64,000 nucleotides of DNA, taken from the NCBI RefSeq assembly GCF_000225505.1, contig NZ_BACI01000033.1, positions 1 through 64,000 of the forward strand, given 5' to 3'. The translations under genes and the position numbers were made by a program. Source of the stretch: Gordonia alkanivorans NBRC 16433. Its GTDB lineage: Bacteria > Actinomycetota > Actinomycetes > Mycobacteriales > Mycobacteriaceae. Numbering within the stretch: the stretch's first letter is position 1; each line of letters starts with the position of its first letter. A model generated the notes under the pieces. That model searched no databases, was not told where the DNA came from, and was given only the letters and a program-made list of their open reading frames with translations. Below are positions 33,970-42,137 of this stretch, in pieces.

Positions 33970-35406
33970 ATGCCTCAGCAGACGCAGGTTCCCGTTCTGG
34001 GATCGACAATTGAGCAGCTCCGCGGCGGATTCGCCGATGGAAGCACCACACCGTCCGACGCGCTGGAACTGACAATCGCGCACCTGGAAACGGTCCATCC
34101 GGCGATCAACGCCATTGCCGCCACCGACTTCGACGTAGCACGGGAGGCCGCTGAGGCGGCAACCCGACGGTGGGAGGACGGCCGGTCACTGGGCCCATTG
34201 GACGGGGTCCCGGTCACGGTCAAGGACAGCGTGAACGCGGTCGGACTGCCGTGGCGACATGGCACAAAGCCGAACGATGGACGCCCGGGCGCGGACGTCG
34301 ACGCCCCGCCGTCGGCACGCCTGCGAGAGGCCGGGGCGGTGATCGTGGGCAAGACAACGATGCCCGATTTCGGCATGCTCGCCTCCGGTGTGTCCTCGCT
34401 TTACGGCATCGTGCGCAATCCCTGGGATCTCTCCATGACGCCCGGCGGGTCGAGCTCGGGTGCCGGGGCGTCGCTCGCCGCGGGCCTCACCTGGGGTGCG
34501 ATCGGCACCGACATCGCGGGCTCGGTGCGTCTGCCCGCGGCCCATTGCGGCATCGTCGCCATCAAACCCACCCAGGGCCGTATCCCGCATCTCGCGCCGA
34601 GCACTGTGCGCAGCGCGGGTCCGATGGGCCGGACGGTCGCCGACGTCACCGAGCTGTTCGGTGTGGTCGGACGGTTCGACGCGCGGGACTCTTTGGCACT
34701 CGCCGACGAAACCGATTGTGACGAGTCGGTTCTGCCATTGGATGCGGTCAACGGACTGCGGGTCGGCGTCCTGTCGGACATGGGATATGGATTCCCGGCC
34801 GACGAGCCGACGTTACGGACGCTACGGGCGGCCGCCCAGACGCTGGCCGAGGGTGGTTGCGAGATCATCGAGCTGCCGGCGCCCTTCGCGCCGGGCGTCT
34901 ACGACGCCCTCGACACGTTGTACGTGGTGCGTGCCCGCGCCGAGCTGGAATCACATGGCGATCGCGGTGGGTACGTACTACCCGGACTGGTGCGCTGGAT
35001 CGAGGCCGCGGGCCCGCTCAGCGCGACCGATTACGAACGCGCCTTGGGTCGCGTGACGACTGACCAAATGGCTTTCGCGGCCTTGCAGCGCGACGTCGAC
35101 GTCGTGCTGTCGCCGGTGCTGCCGTCGGCGGCATTCCCGGCCGAGCACCTCGGCATGAACCAGGACCGACCGCTGGAGCACTGCAGCTTCACCGCGTGGT
35201 TCAACCAGACCGGGCAGCCGGCGGTGTCGATGCCGTTCGGCGAGGACAACGGGCACCCGGTCGCGATCCAGATCGCCGGACCGCGGTACGCGGACCGTCG
35301 CGTCCTCGCGCTGGCCGGCTGGCTCGAGGCCCGTCGTGGCAAGGAGCCCGATTGGCCGCTGGAACCGCGCGCGACGCCGGGAACCGTGTGGAAGGAGGCG
35401 AAATGA
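33970..35406 (+). CDS. Amidase-signature amidase (second)
   Basis: A 478-residue amidase-signature hydrolase: Lys in VPVTVKDSVNAVG, serines in PGGSSSGAGASLAAG, and GSVRLPAAHCGIVAIKPTQGRIP. It is only distantly similar to the first amidase, so it probably acts on a different amide. ATG at 33970 is preferred; ATGs at 33898, 33946 and 33955 would place the coding region over the operator. No strong ribosome site is visible for any of them, so the start is uncertain. Its stop overlaps the first kinase gene by 4 bp. Confidence 0.88.
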   Translation: MPQQTQVPVLGSTIEQLRGGFADGSTTPSDALELTIAHLETVHPAINAIAATDFDVAREAAEAATRRWEDGRSLGPLDGVPVTVKDSVNAVGLPWRHGTKPNDGRPGADVDAPPSARLREAGAVIVGKTTMPDFGMLASGVSSLYGIVRNPWDLSMTPGGSSSGAGASLAAGLTWGAIGTDIAGSVRLPAAHCGIVAIKPTQGRIPHLAPSTVRSAGPMGRTVADVTELFGVVGRFDARDSLALADETDCDESVLPLDAVNGLRVGVLSDMGYGFPADEPTLRTLRAAAQTLAEGGCEIIELPAPFAPGVYDALDTLYVVRARAELESHGDRGGYVLPGLVRWIEAAGPLSATDYERALGRVTTDQMAFAALQRDVDVVLSPVLPSAAFPAEHLGMNQDRPLEHCSFTAWFNQTGQPAVSMPFGEDNGHPVAIQIAGPRYADRRVLALAGWLEARRGKEPDWPLEPRATPGTVWKEAK

Positions 35407-36323
35407 CCACGAAGCTCGAACTCTCCGGAGGGCGGGTTCTGTCCGACCGGATGGATGGGACACCGACCATGGCCAGCCCCAGCTGGTGGGGTGCGGACAC
35501 GTTGCGAATCCGCGGTCGGCTCGATGACGTGGCGGTCCACGTCCGCCGTTACACCGACGCCGCGCGGTCCTATGTGAACGTGCCCGCGGCGGTGGCCGCC
35601 ACCGAGACCGCGGGCGCCGCCGGGCTGGGGCCGGCGGTCGTGTCCTCAGATGTCGCATCCGGCGAGCTTGTGCTGGCCGACCTGACCGAGACACATCGCA
35701 CGGCAACCCTCGCCGACGGCAACACGGCGGAGTTCGTCCACAGCTATTTCGAGATCCGTTCTCGCGTCGGTGACCTCAAGCCCACTGTGGTCCGAGAGGC
35801 CACCGTCTTCGACGACATCCGCGAACTCGGCTTCCGGCTCGGCGAAGCGGGCGCCCCCGTCCCTGCCGAACTGACCTACTTCCGGCGTGTCCTCGACGAC
35901 GCCGAGAAGCGCATCAAAGCAACCGATTTCGATCGCGAGCTCCGACACGGCGACGGGAACCTGTCGAACGTGATGGTTTCTCGAACCGACGGTTCGCTGC
36001 TTCTGCTCGACTGGGACCTCGCCGCGATGATCGATCCGTTCCAGGACTTGGGTGTTGCACTGGTCGAGCTCGCCGAGGATGAAACGCACGCACGTGAGCT
36101 CTTCGAGGTCGCGTACGGCAGCTTCGACGAGGCGCTGTTGGCCCGGTGCCTGTTCTACGGGTACGCCGACCACGTGCGTCAGGGCATGTTGGGGATGCTG
36201 GTCGACGCCCTCGACCCAGGCTCCTTCGAGTATTCGAAATTCGGTGACTGGCAGTTGCTGCGAGCACGGTTGGCGTTGTCGGGTACCCGATCTGGTGAAC
36301 TGCTGAGGAGGATTGACCAATGA
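35403..36323 (+). CDS. Aminoglycoside-phosphotransferase-fold kinase
   Basis: A 306-residue small-molecule kinase of the APH/choline-kinase fold. The catalytic motif RHGDGNLSNVMV (about 180-191) and the metal-binding LLLLDWD (about 198-204) are present. The N-terminal lobe is shorter and less conserved; the ATP-binding lysine is not obvious (VHVRRYTD occupies that strand). Overlaps both neighbours by 4 bp. Relatives phosphorylate hydroxyl groups of amino alcohols, sugars or hydroxylysine. Resistance to aminoglycosides is not implied. Confidence 0.8.
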   Translation: MTTKLELSGGRVLSDRMDGTPTMASPSWWGADTLRIRGRLDDVAVHVRRYTDAARSYVNVPAAVAATETAGAAGLGPAVVSSDVASGELVLADLTETHRTATLADGNTAEFVHSYFEIRSRVGDLKPTVVREATVFDDIRELGFRLGEAGAPVPAELTYFRRVLDDAEKRIKATDFDRELRHGDGNLSNVMVSRTDGSLLLLDWDLAAMIDPFQDLGVALVELAEDETHARELFEVAYGSFDEALLARCLFYGYADHVRQGMLGMLVDALDPGSFEYSKFGDWQLLRARLALSGTRSGELLRRIDQ

Positions 36324-37291
36324 AGACGCTATCCGACGAGCACGAAGCCGCCGGGGTGTTGCGGGGCGGGGCACGAACCTCGGCCGAACGCGCGGTGGAG
36401 TCCGCACTGGACCCGGTGGCGGCTTGGGTCGGCCGTACGATCCGGTATCAGCCCGTACACGGCGGGCTGCAGAACGAGAACTGGCGCCTTGACGTGGAGG
36501 GGGAGGACACGCCGTACTTCCTAAAGATTCCGGGCGCCGGCTCAGATGCATTCATCGACCGCGGAAACGCCCATCACGCGGCTGAACAGGCCAGTGCCCT
36601 TGGGATCAGTCCGAAGATCGCCCACTTCGACCCGTCGACGGGTATCGAGATCATCGAGTTCCTCGAAGACTACCGCGCGTGCACCAACGGCGACATGAAG
36701 CGTCCGGAGATCGCCAGTGAGATCATTCGGTTGTACCGGGCCTTCAACAGCATCGAACCGTTGCCTTGTACCAAGACGATCCTCGACATGATTGTCGAAC
36801 ACCACGATCAGGCACTGGAACTCGGAACTCGGTTACCGCACTTCTGGCCCCAGCTGAAGATCGAGTACTTCTCGGCACGGGACGCGTTGCTGGCCGGTGG
36901 GATCGACATGGCGCCGTGCCACAACGATCCGATGCCCGGCAACTTTCTGATCGCCGAAGGCAAACCGATGCGCCTGATCGACTTCGAGTTCTCGTCGAAC
37001 AACGAACGGGCTTACGAACTCGCCGTCATGACCACCGAGTTCTTCTTCGATGACGTCCGAACCGCCGAGTGCGTCGAGGAATTCTATGGCTCCGCGACGA
37101 CCGAAACCATTGCACGCGTACAAGTGTGCGGATTCCTCGCCGACATAAAGTGGGGGCTGTGGGCGATTGTTTACGCCCAGCTCAACGAGTCCTGGGACTA
37201 CGACTACCAGAAGTACGGCGTGTGGAAACTCCGGCGCGCGCTCTCACGCACAGCTGATCAACGGTGGGGTGCCTGGATCGGCAACATCTGA
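36320..37291 (+). CDS. Choline/ethanolamine-kinase-like protein
   Basis: A 323-residue kinase resembling LicA-type choline kinases. HGGLQNENWRL (nucleotide loop, about 47-57), YFLKIPG (ATP lysine, about 69), CHNDPMPGNFL (catalytic aspartate, about 198-208) and LIDFEFSSNNERAYELA (metal aspartate) are all present, so it looks complete. It probably phosphorylates the hydroxyl of an alkanolamine. It is translationally coupled to the first kinase; the two may act on different substrates or as a hetero-oligomer. Confidence 0.82.
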   Translation: MKTLSDEHEAAGVLRGGARTSAERAVESALDPVAAWVGRTIRYQPVHGGLQNENWRLDVEGEDTPYFLKIPGAGSDAFIDRGNAHHAAEQASALGISPKIAHFDPSTGIEIIEFLEDYRACTNGDMKRPEIASEIIRLYRAFNSIEPLPCTKTILDMIVEHHDQALELGTRLPHFWPQLKIEYFSARDALLAGGIDMAPCHNDPMPGNFLIAEGKPMRLIDFEFSSNNERAYELAVMTTEFFFDDVRTAECVEEFYGSATTETIARVQVCGFLADIKWGLWAIVYAQLNESWDYDYQKYGVWKLRRALSRTADQRWGAWIGNI

Positions 37292-37370
37292 CGAATCCTC
37301 GTCGTCTCACCGCACACCTGGTCGATCCGCAACGCAGTCGGTCCGGTGTTCTACCAAGAAAGGCCGCTCA

Positions 37371-38726
37371 ATGGGCACCTCTTCGATCCTGGACGGAAAC
37401 CGTTTCGACACCGAGAGTCTCGGTGCACTGGCCCCTGCTGCGCGGGCGCTCGTCGAGCGTAGGATAAACACCCTGGGTACCAGCTACCGCCTCTTCTACC
37501 GGAACCCCGTACAGGCCGTTCGCGGACTCGGCACGCGGCTCTACGATGCCGAGGGACGTGAGTACCTCGATGCCTACAACAACGTCGCCAGTGTCGGCCA
37601 CTGCAATCCCGCGGTTGTGGAGGCCGTGACCAAGCAGCTGAGCACGCTCGCGACACACTCCCGTTATCTGCAGGACGGCATCGTCGAATACTCCGAACGG
37701 TTGTTGCAGACCTTGCCGGAGTCCCTGAACAGGGTCATGTACACCAACTCCGGCTCGGAGGCGAACGACCTCGCGCTACGGGTGGCCCGCCACTACACCG
37801 GCGGCACCGGGATCGTCGTCACCTCTGAGGCCTACCACGGCACCACGGCGTCATGCGCCGAGGTGTCACCCTCGGACGGCAGTGGGGGCCTGCCCGCCCA
37901 CGTCATCGCCGTCGATCCACCGAATTCGTACCGGCACGAGGAGAATTCTTCGGTCGCCGAGGCGTTCGCCGCCCGGGTGACCAGAGCGTTCGAGACCCTT
38001 CGCGAGCGCGGCCACGAGCCGGCGGCACTACTCGTCGACAGCATCTTCTCCTCGGACGGGGTCTTTCCCGTCGACGGCGCGCTGCAGGCCGCATTCGCTG
38101 CAGCGCGTGCCTTCGGAGCACTGGTGATCGCCGACGAGGTGCAACCGGGGTTCGCCCGGGTCGGGACATCGTTCTGGGGATTTGCCCGTGACAACGCAGT
38201 CCCCGATCTGGTCACACTCGGCAAGCCGATGGGCAACGGTGTCCCGGTGGCCGGCATGGTGGCCAACACCGAGATACTCGACGCTTTCGGGCGGGATGTT
38301 CCGTATTTCAACACCTTCGGCGGATCAAGTGTGCCGGTGGCGGCGGCCGCCGCGGTTCTGAGGGAGATCCGGGAACGCCGTTTGTTCGAGAACGCCGAGA
38401 GCATCGGTGCGATCGTACGGGCCGGATTGGAGGAGCTGGCCTCTGACTTTCCGCAGGTCGGTGACATCCGCAGTGCTGGACTCTATTTTGGTGTAGAGCT
38501 GGTGGCAGATCCGGAGACCAGGGAACCGGGCACGGCGTTCGCCGCGGACCTGATCAACGCATGTCGCGAAGGTGGTCTGCTCATCTCCGTGTGCGGCCCG
38601 ACGAGCAGCACGCTGAAGATCCGTCCCATGCTGACGTACACGGTTGCAGACGCCGAGCTTCTCGTCGAGCGGCTCGGTGCCGCGCTGAACGTGGCCACAC
38701 GCTTGGCGAAGGCGGGCGTCGCATGA
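37371..38726 (+). CDS. Class-III aminotransferase-fold PLP enzyme, possible amino-alcohol-phosphate phospho-lyase
   Basis: A 451-residue PLP enzyme of aminotransferase class III. Landmarks are NNVASVGHCNPAVVEAV, YTNSGSEANDLALRVAR (phosphate-binding loop), LLVDSIFSSDGVFP, VIADEVQPGFARVG and the PLP-binding Lys in LVTLGKPMGNG. Some members of this branch (ethanolamine-phosphate and 5-phosphohydroxylysine phospho-lyases) eliminate phosphate and ammonia from phosphorylated amino alcohols; being downstream of two kinases fits that activity better than transamination. AAGAAAGG lies 7 bp before the ATG. Overlaps the HAD gene by 4 bp. Confidence 0.85.
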   Translation: MGTSSILDGNRFDTESLGALAPAARALVERRINTLGTSYRLFYRNPVQAVRGLGTRLYDAEGREYLDAYNNVASVGHCNPAVVEAVTKQLSTLATHSRYLQDGIVEYSERLLQTLPESLNRVMYTNSGSEANDLALRVARHYTGGTGIVVTSEAYHGTTASCAEVSPSDGSGGLPAHVIAVDPPNSYRHEENSSVAEAFAARVTRAFETLRERGHEPAALLVDSIFSSDGVFPVDGALQAAFAAARAFGALVIADEVQPGFARVGTSFWGFARDNAVPDLVTLGKPMGNGVPVAGMVANTEILDAFGRDVPYFNTFGGSSVPVAAAAAVLREIRERRLFENAESIGAIVRAGLEELASDFPQVGDIRSAGLYFGVELVADPETREPGTAFAADLINACREGGLLISVCGPTSSTLKIRPMLTYTVADAELLVERLGAALNVATRLAKAGVA

Positions 38727-39367
38727 GCCGGAAACCCGCAGCCGTCCTGTGGGACATGGACGGAACGATCCTGGACACCGAGGAGTACTACAACGATTCG
38801 GCGAGGGGTATTCTCCACGCCCATGACGTCGCCTGGACCGACGAGATCGAGTTGGCACTCAACGGAGGCAGTCTTCCCGATATGGCACAGGTCCTCATCG
38901 ACGCGGGCGCCGAACTGACGGTCGACGAGATCGTGCGCCGGTTCATCCTCGATGTGTCGGCCCGACTCCGGGGAAAGTTGCCGTGGAAGCCGGGCGCAGA
39001 GTCGATGCTCCGCGGATTGAGGGCCGAGGGTACCCCGACCGCGTTGGTGACGATGTCACCCCGGGTGCTGGCCGAGATGGTCGTGTCCGCGATGTCCTTC
39101 GACGCGTTCGATATCGTCGTGACCGCGGACGACGTCGAACGGGCCAAGCCGGCCCCAGACGCGTATGAACTCGCGGCAGCGAAGCTGGGCGTCGACATCC
39201 GTGAGTGCATCGCGGTGGAAGACTCGCGCCCCGGGATCGCTGCTGCCGTGGCCTCGGGAGCGCGCGTGGTCGGCGTGCCGCTGGAACACCTTGTTCTCGA
39301 GGATTACGAATTCACCCGGTGGGACGGCCTCGCCGGCCGCACTGTCCAGCAGATGTTCCGTGTCTGA
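38723..39367 (+). CDS. HAD-superfamily hydrolase
   Basis: A 214-residue HAD subfamily IA phosphatase: DMDGT (motif I, about 10-14), ALVTMS (motif II Thr/Ser), K in ERAKPAPDAY (motif III) and VEDSRPGI (motif IV). It has the small helical cap domain. Last gene of the kinase operon; it may dephosphorylate an intermediate or remove a dead-end phosphoester, as phosphatases often do beside kinase-lyase pathways. Confidence 0.87.
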   Translation: MSRKPAAVLWDMDGTILDTEEYYNDSARGILHAHDVAWTDEIELALNGGSLPDMAQVLIDAGAELTVDEIVRRFILDVSARLRGKLPWKPGAESMLRGLRAEGTPTALVTMSPRVLAEMVVSAMSFDAFDIVVTADDVERAKPAPDAYELAAAKLGVDIRECIAVEDSRPGIAAAVASGARVVGVPLEHLVLEDYEFTRWDGLAGRTVQQMFRV

Positions 39368-39380
39368 GATTGCGACCCGC

Positions 39381-40121
39381 TCAACCTGACGACCAGCGCA
39401 CGCCGGCGTGCATCTCCCAGAACAGGATCTCGGCTCCGCCGGGACTGTGCACGGAGATCTCGCCGGCGGTTCGCGTGCGAACGGCATCACCCTCGCCGAG
39501 GGTCGTGCCGTCGAGTTCGACGCTCCCTCGTGCGACGTACAGGTGACCGTAGGGTGCGTCGGGCAGCGTCACCGTCTTTCCGGCGGGCATCCGTGCCACA
39601 TGTAGGGCGGCGGCGGAGTTGTTGATCGTCACCGGCGTCGTCGTCGCGTCGCGGGACAGTCCGGAGGCGACCACCACGAGTTCGCCGGTCGCCAGCGCAC
39701 CGGAGACGTCGGCCTCGGCGTATCCGGGTTCGAGGTCGGCCTCGTCGGGTGCGACCCACATCTGGACGACGCGCAGGTCGGTGCCGTCGAGGCGGCCGGT
39801 GGCGTTGCCCTCGCTGTGGGCGATCCCGCGACCGGCCGTCATGCGTTGCACCACTCCGGGTTTCAGGATTCCGTCGTTGCCCGTGGAATCGCGGTGGCGC
39901 AGTGCTCCTTCGAGAACCCATGTGACGATCTCGGCATCGCGGTGCTGATGGCGGTCGAGCCCCTCGCCCGCGTCGACCCGATCGTCGTTGTGCACGAGCA
40001 GGACTCCGTGGGCGTTGGCGGCGAGGTCGAAGTTGCCCGTCGCCGGGAAGGACTGCCAGGACTCGAGCCACTCGTTGCGCCAGTGGTGACGCTCGTCAGC
40101 CCGGATGATGGTGAGCGGCAT
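39381..40121 (-). CDS. Pirin-family bicupin (YhaK-like)
   Basis: A 246-residue pirin/YhaK-family bicupin. The N-terminal cupin carries the metal ligands in DRHQHRDAEIVTWV and the downstream Glu/His in HSEGN. YhaK-type pirins have quercetin-dioxygenase-like or redox-sensing roles. ATG at 40121 follows GGAGACC. It shares one base with the end of the MarR gene, so the two are co-transcribed. Confidence 0.85.
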   Translation of the reverse strand: MPLTIIRADERHHWRNEWLESWQSFPATGNFDLAANAHGVLLVHNDDRVDAGEGLDRHQHRDAEIVTWVLEGALRHRDSTGNDGILKPGVVQRMTAGRGIAHSEGNATGRLDGTDLRVVQMWVAPDEADLEPGYAEADVSGALATGELVVVASGLSRDATTTPVTINNSAAALHVARMPAGKTVTLPDAPYGHLYVARGSVELDGTTLGEGDAVRTRTAGEISVHSPGGAEILFWEMHAGVRWSSG

Positions 40122-40603
40122 CAGGTCTCCTGATCTCTCGGGTGGGTGGCGTCGAGATGGGTGGCGAGTTTTTCCATCACCGCACGCAGTTCGCGTCCAT
40201 CGGAGGGTCGCAATGCGGAGAAGAACAACCCGTCGACGCACCGACCGTGGTCGTGGGCGGCTTCGCGGAAAGCGGCACGCCCGGCGTCGGTGAGGACCGC
40301 GTAGCTACCACGCCGGTCCTCGGCGGCGCGTTCGCGCTGCAGCCAACCGCGTTTGACCATCGCGTCGACCTGGTAGGACAGACGCGACGTGGAGAACACC
40401 ATGCGGTGCGACAGGTCTCGCATCCGCAGTCGGCCGCCCTCGCTCTCGTGCAGGATGAGCAGCATGCTGTAGTCGGCGAGACTCATCCCGGCGGTGGCAC
40501 GTAGGTCGTCGTCGAGCATGGTCTGCAGCCGCGCGGCGGTCTCGATGAAGACGCGCCACGCGGCCTGCAGATCGTCGGACCCGGCGGGGGAGTGTCGGGC
40601 CAT
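40121..40603 (-). CDS. MarR-family regulator
   Basis: A 160-residue winged-helix regulator. The recognition helix lies in LRMRDLSHRMVFSTSRLSYQVDAMVKRGWLQRE, followed by the wing ERAAEDRRGSYAVLT. It lies between two pirin genes on one transcript and probably represses the operon through the palindrome at 41603-41616. No cysteine-based oxidation sensor is evident. Confidence 0.88.
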   Translation of the reverse strand: MARHSPAGSDDLQAAWRVFIETAARLQTMLDDDLRATAGMSLADYSMLLILHESEGGRLRMRDLSHRMVFSTSRLSYQVDAMVKRGWLQRERAAEDRRGSYAVLTDAGRAAFREAAHDHGRCVDGLFFSALRPSDGRELRAVMEKLATHLDATHPRDQET

Positions 40604-40606
40604 GGA

Positions 40607-41578
40607 TCAGCGAACGGTGTGCGGCATCAGCGCATCCGGCGGGATGACACCGAGTCGGCCGGCTTGATAGTCCTCGATCGCCTCGACGAGTTGCTGCTTG
40701 GTGTTCATGACGAACGGACCGTACTGGAACACACGCTCGCGGATCGGACGGCCGCCGAGCAGCAGGACCTCCAGCGCGGGACGGTTGCTGTCCTGCGAAC
40801 CGTCGGCGGCCACGGTGATCCGGTCACCCTTGCCGAGGACCGCGAGCGATCCCTGTTCGATCGGGCGACCCTCCGCGCCGACCCGCCCACGCCCGGACAG
40901 CACGTAGACCAGCGCGTTGAACTCGGGATTCCACGGAATCGACACCCCCGCACCCGGTTGCACCGTGGCGTGGGCCAGGGTGATAGGTGTGTGCGTCGAT
41001 CCCGGCCCGCGGTGGCCGTCGATCTCGCCGGCGATGATCCGGATCAGCGACCCGGCGTCCGGGGAGGTCACCAGGCCCACCTGACCGCCCTCGAGATTCT
41101 GGTAGTTGGGCGGGAGGAACTTGTCCTTGGCGGGCAGGTTCACCCACAGCTGGATGCCGTGGAACAGCCCGCCCGACTCGACCAGCTCGGCCGGTGGGGT
41201 CTCGATGTGGAGGATGCCGGACCCGGCCGTCATCCATTGCGTCGCACCGTCTTCGATGAGGCCGCCGCCCCCGGCGGAGTCCTGGTGGGCGAAGCGGCCG
41301 TCGATCATGTAGGTCACGGTCTCGAAGCCGCGATGCGGGTGCCAGGAGGTGCCCCGCGGTTCGCCGGGTTCGTAGTCGACCTCGCCCATCTGGTCCATGT
41401 GGATGAAGGGATCGAGGTCGGCGGCGGAGACGCCGGCGAAGGCGCGCACCACCGGGAACCCTTCTCCTTCGTATCCGCGCGGTCCGCGCGTGACCGAGCG
41501 GACGGGTCGTTCGATGGCGTCGACCCCGGGCGAGGACAGGCGCGCCAGAGTCAAGGTGTCGGCGGAGACGGCAGGCAT
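40607..41578 (-). CDS. Pirin-family protein
   Basis: A 323-residue pirin with both cupin domains. HPHRGFETVTYMIDGRFAHQD and GSGILHIETP contain the three histidines and one glutamate that bind iron in pirins. It heads the operon pirin, MarR, pirin, 3 bp before the MarR gene. Pirins can act as quercetinase-like oxygenases or redox-dependent regulators; which applies is unknown. Confidence 0.87.
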   Translation of the reverse strand: MPAVSADTLTLARLSSPGVDAIERPVRSVTRGPRGYEGEGFPVVRAFAGVSAADLDPFIHMDQMGEVDYEPGEPRGTSWHPHRGFETVTYMIDGRFAHQDSAGGGGLIEDGATQWMTAGSGILHIETPPAELVESGGLFHGIQLWVNLPAKDKFLPPNYQNLEGGQVGLVTSPDAGSLIRIIAGEIDGHRGPGSTHTPITLAHATVQPGAGVSIPWNPEFNALVYVLSGRGRVGAEGRPIEQGSLAVLGKGDRITVAADGSQDSNRPALEVLLLGGRPIRERVFQYGPFVMNTKQQLVEAIEDYQAGRLGVIPPDALMPHTVR

Positions 41579-41602
41579 CAGGTGCTCCTTCGTTCGTTAG
41601 TC

Positions 41603-41616
41603 GCTCAAATTTGAGC
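41603..41616. promoter_or_regulatory. Perfect palindrome, probable MarR operator
   Basis: GCTCAAATTTGAGC, a 14-bp perfect palindrome 25 bp upstream of the first pirin start, with the A/T-rich core typical of MarR sites. Confidence 0.7.
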
Positions 41617-41706
41617 AACTCTGTGTGCCTCAACCGTCGAGGGCGCCGGACTATTCCTCACGCGTTCGCTCGCCCGGTGGGCGACCGGTGGGCGATAATC
41701 CAGCCC

Positions 41707-42087
41707 ATGGTCGACACCTCGTCATCGAAGCCGCCCGAGCGTCAGCGCATCAAGAAGCTGGCCCAGGCCGCATTCAATGCCGACGTGACGGTCGAGCAGC
41801 TGGAGGGGATTCTCGCCGATATGGGCGAGACCCTGGAGGGCCTCGGCCCGACGATGGGGAATCTCGACGCGACGATCGAGAAGCTGGATGCGACTCTCGT
41901 GCGGATGTCGGGAACACTCGACAAGGTGGATACCACCGTCGGCCGGATGTCCGATGTCGTGGCGCGTCTCGAGCGGGTCGTCGCCCGGGTCGAGGTGCTG
42001 GTGGGGATCGGCGAGGCCGCGCTTCGTCCGCTCGGAGTGCTCGAGTCAGCGGGCAAGTCGGTCGCGGCGCGATTGGGCCTCCACTGA
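41707..42087 (+). CDS. Heptad-repeat coiled-coil protein
   Basis: A 126-residue protein with no recognised family. From about residue 45 to 105 it is a succession of seven-residue units (LDATIEK, LDATLVR, MSGTLDK, VDTTVGR, MSDVVAR, LERVVAR), giving an almost uninterrupted amphipathic helix. Such phasin- or apolipoprotein-like helices often coat lipid or polyester inclusions, and the next gene is a lipase, but this is inference. ATG at 41707; the upstream extension looks like non-coding shadow. Confidence 0.72.
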   Translation: MVDTSSSKPPERQRIKKLAQAAFNADVTVEQLEGILADMGETLEGLGPTMGNLDATIEKLDATLVRMSGTLDKVDTTVGRMSDVVARLERVVARVEVLVGIGEAALRPLGVLESAGKSVAARLGLH

Positions 42088-42137
42088 TCCGCGTTCGTGT
42101 GAGCAGGGCGCCAGAGCAGGAAACGAGAGAGCAGGGA

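Noticed and set aside
35403-36323. Aminoglycoside-resistance gene
   Set aside because: The fold is shared by many small-molecule kinases; the operon context is catabolic and nothing indicates an antibiotic substrate.
26086-39367. Acquired genomic island with attachment sites
   Set aside because: No tRNA, integrase, transposase or flanking direct repeats were seen at its edges, and base composition looks like that of its neighbours.
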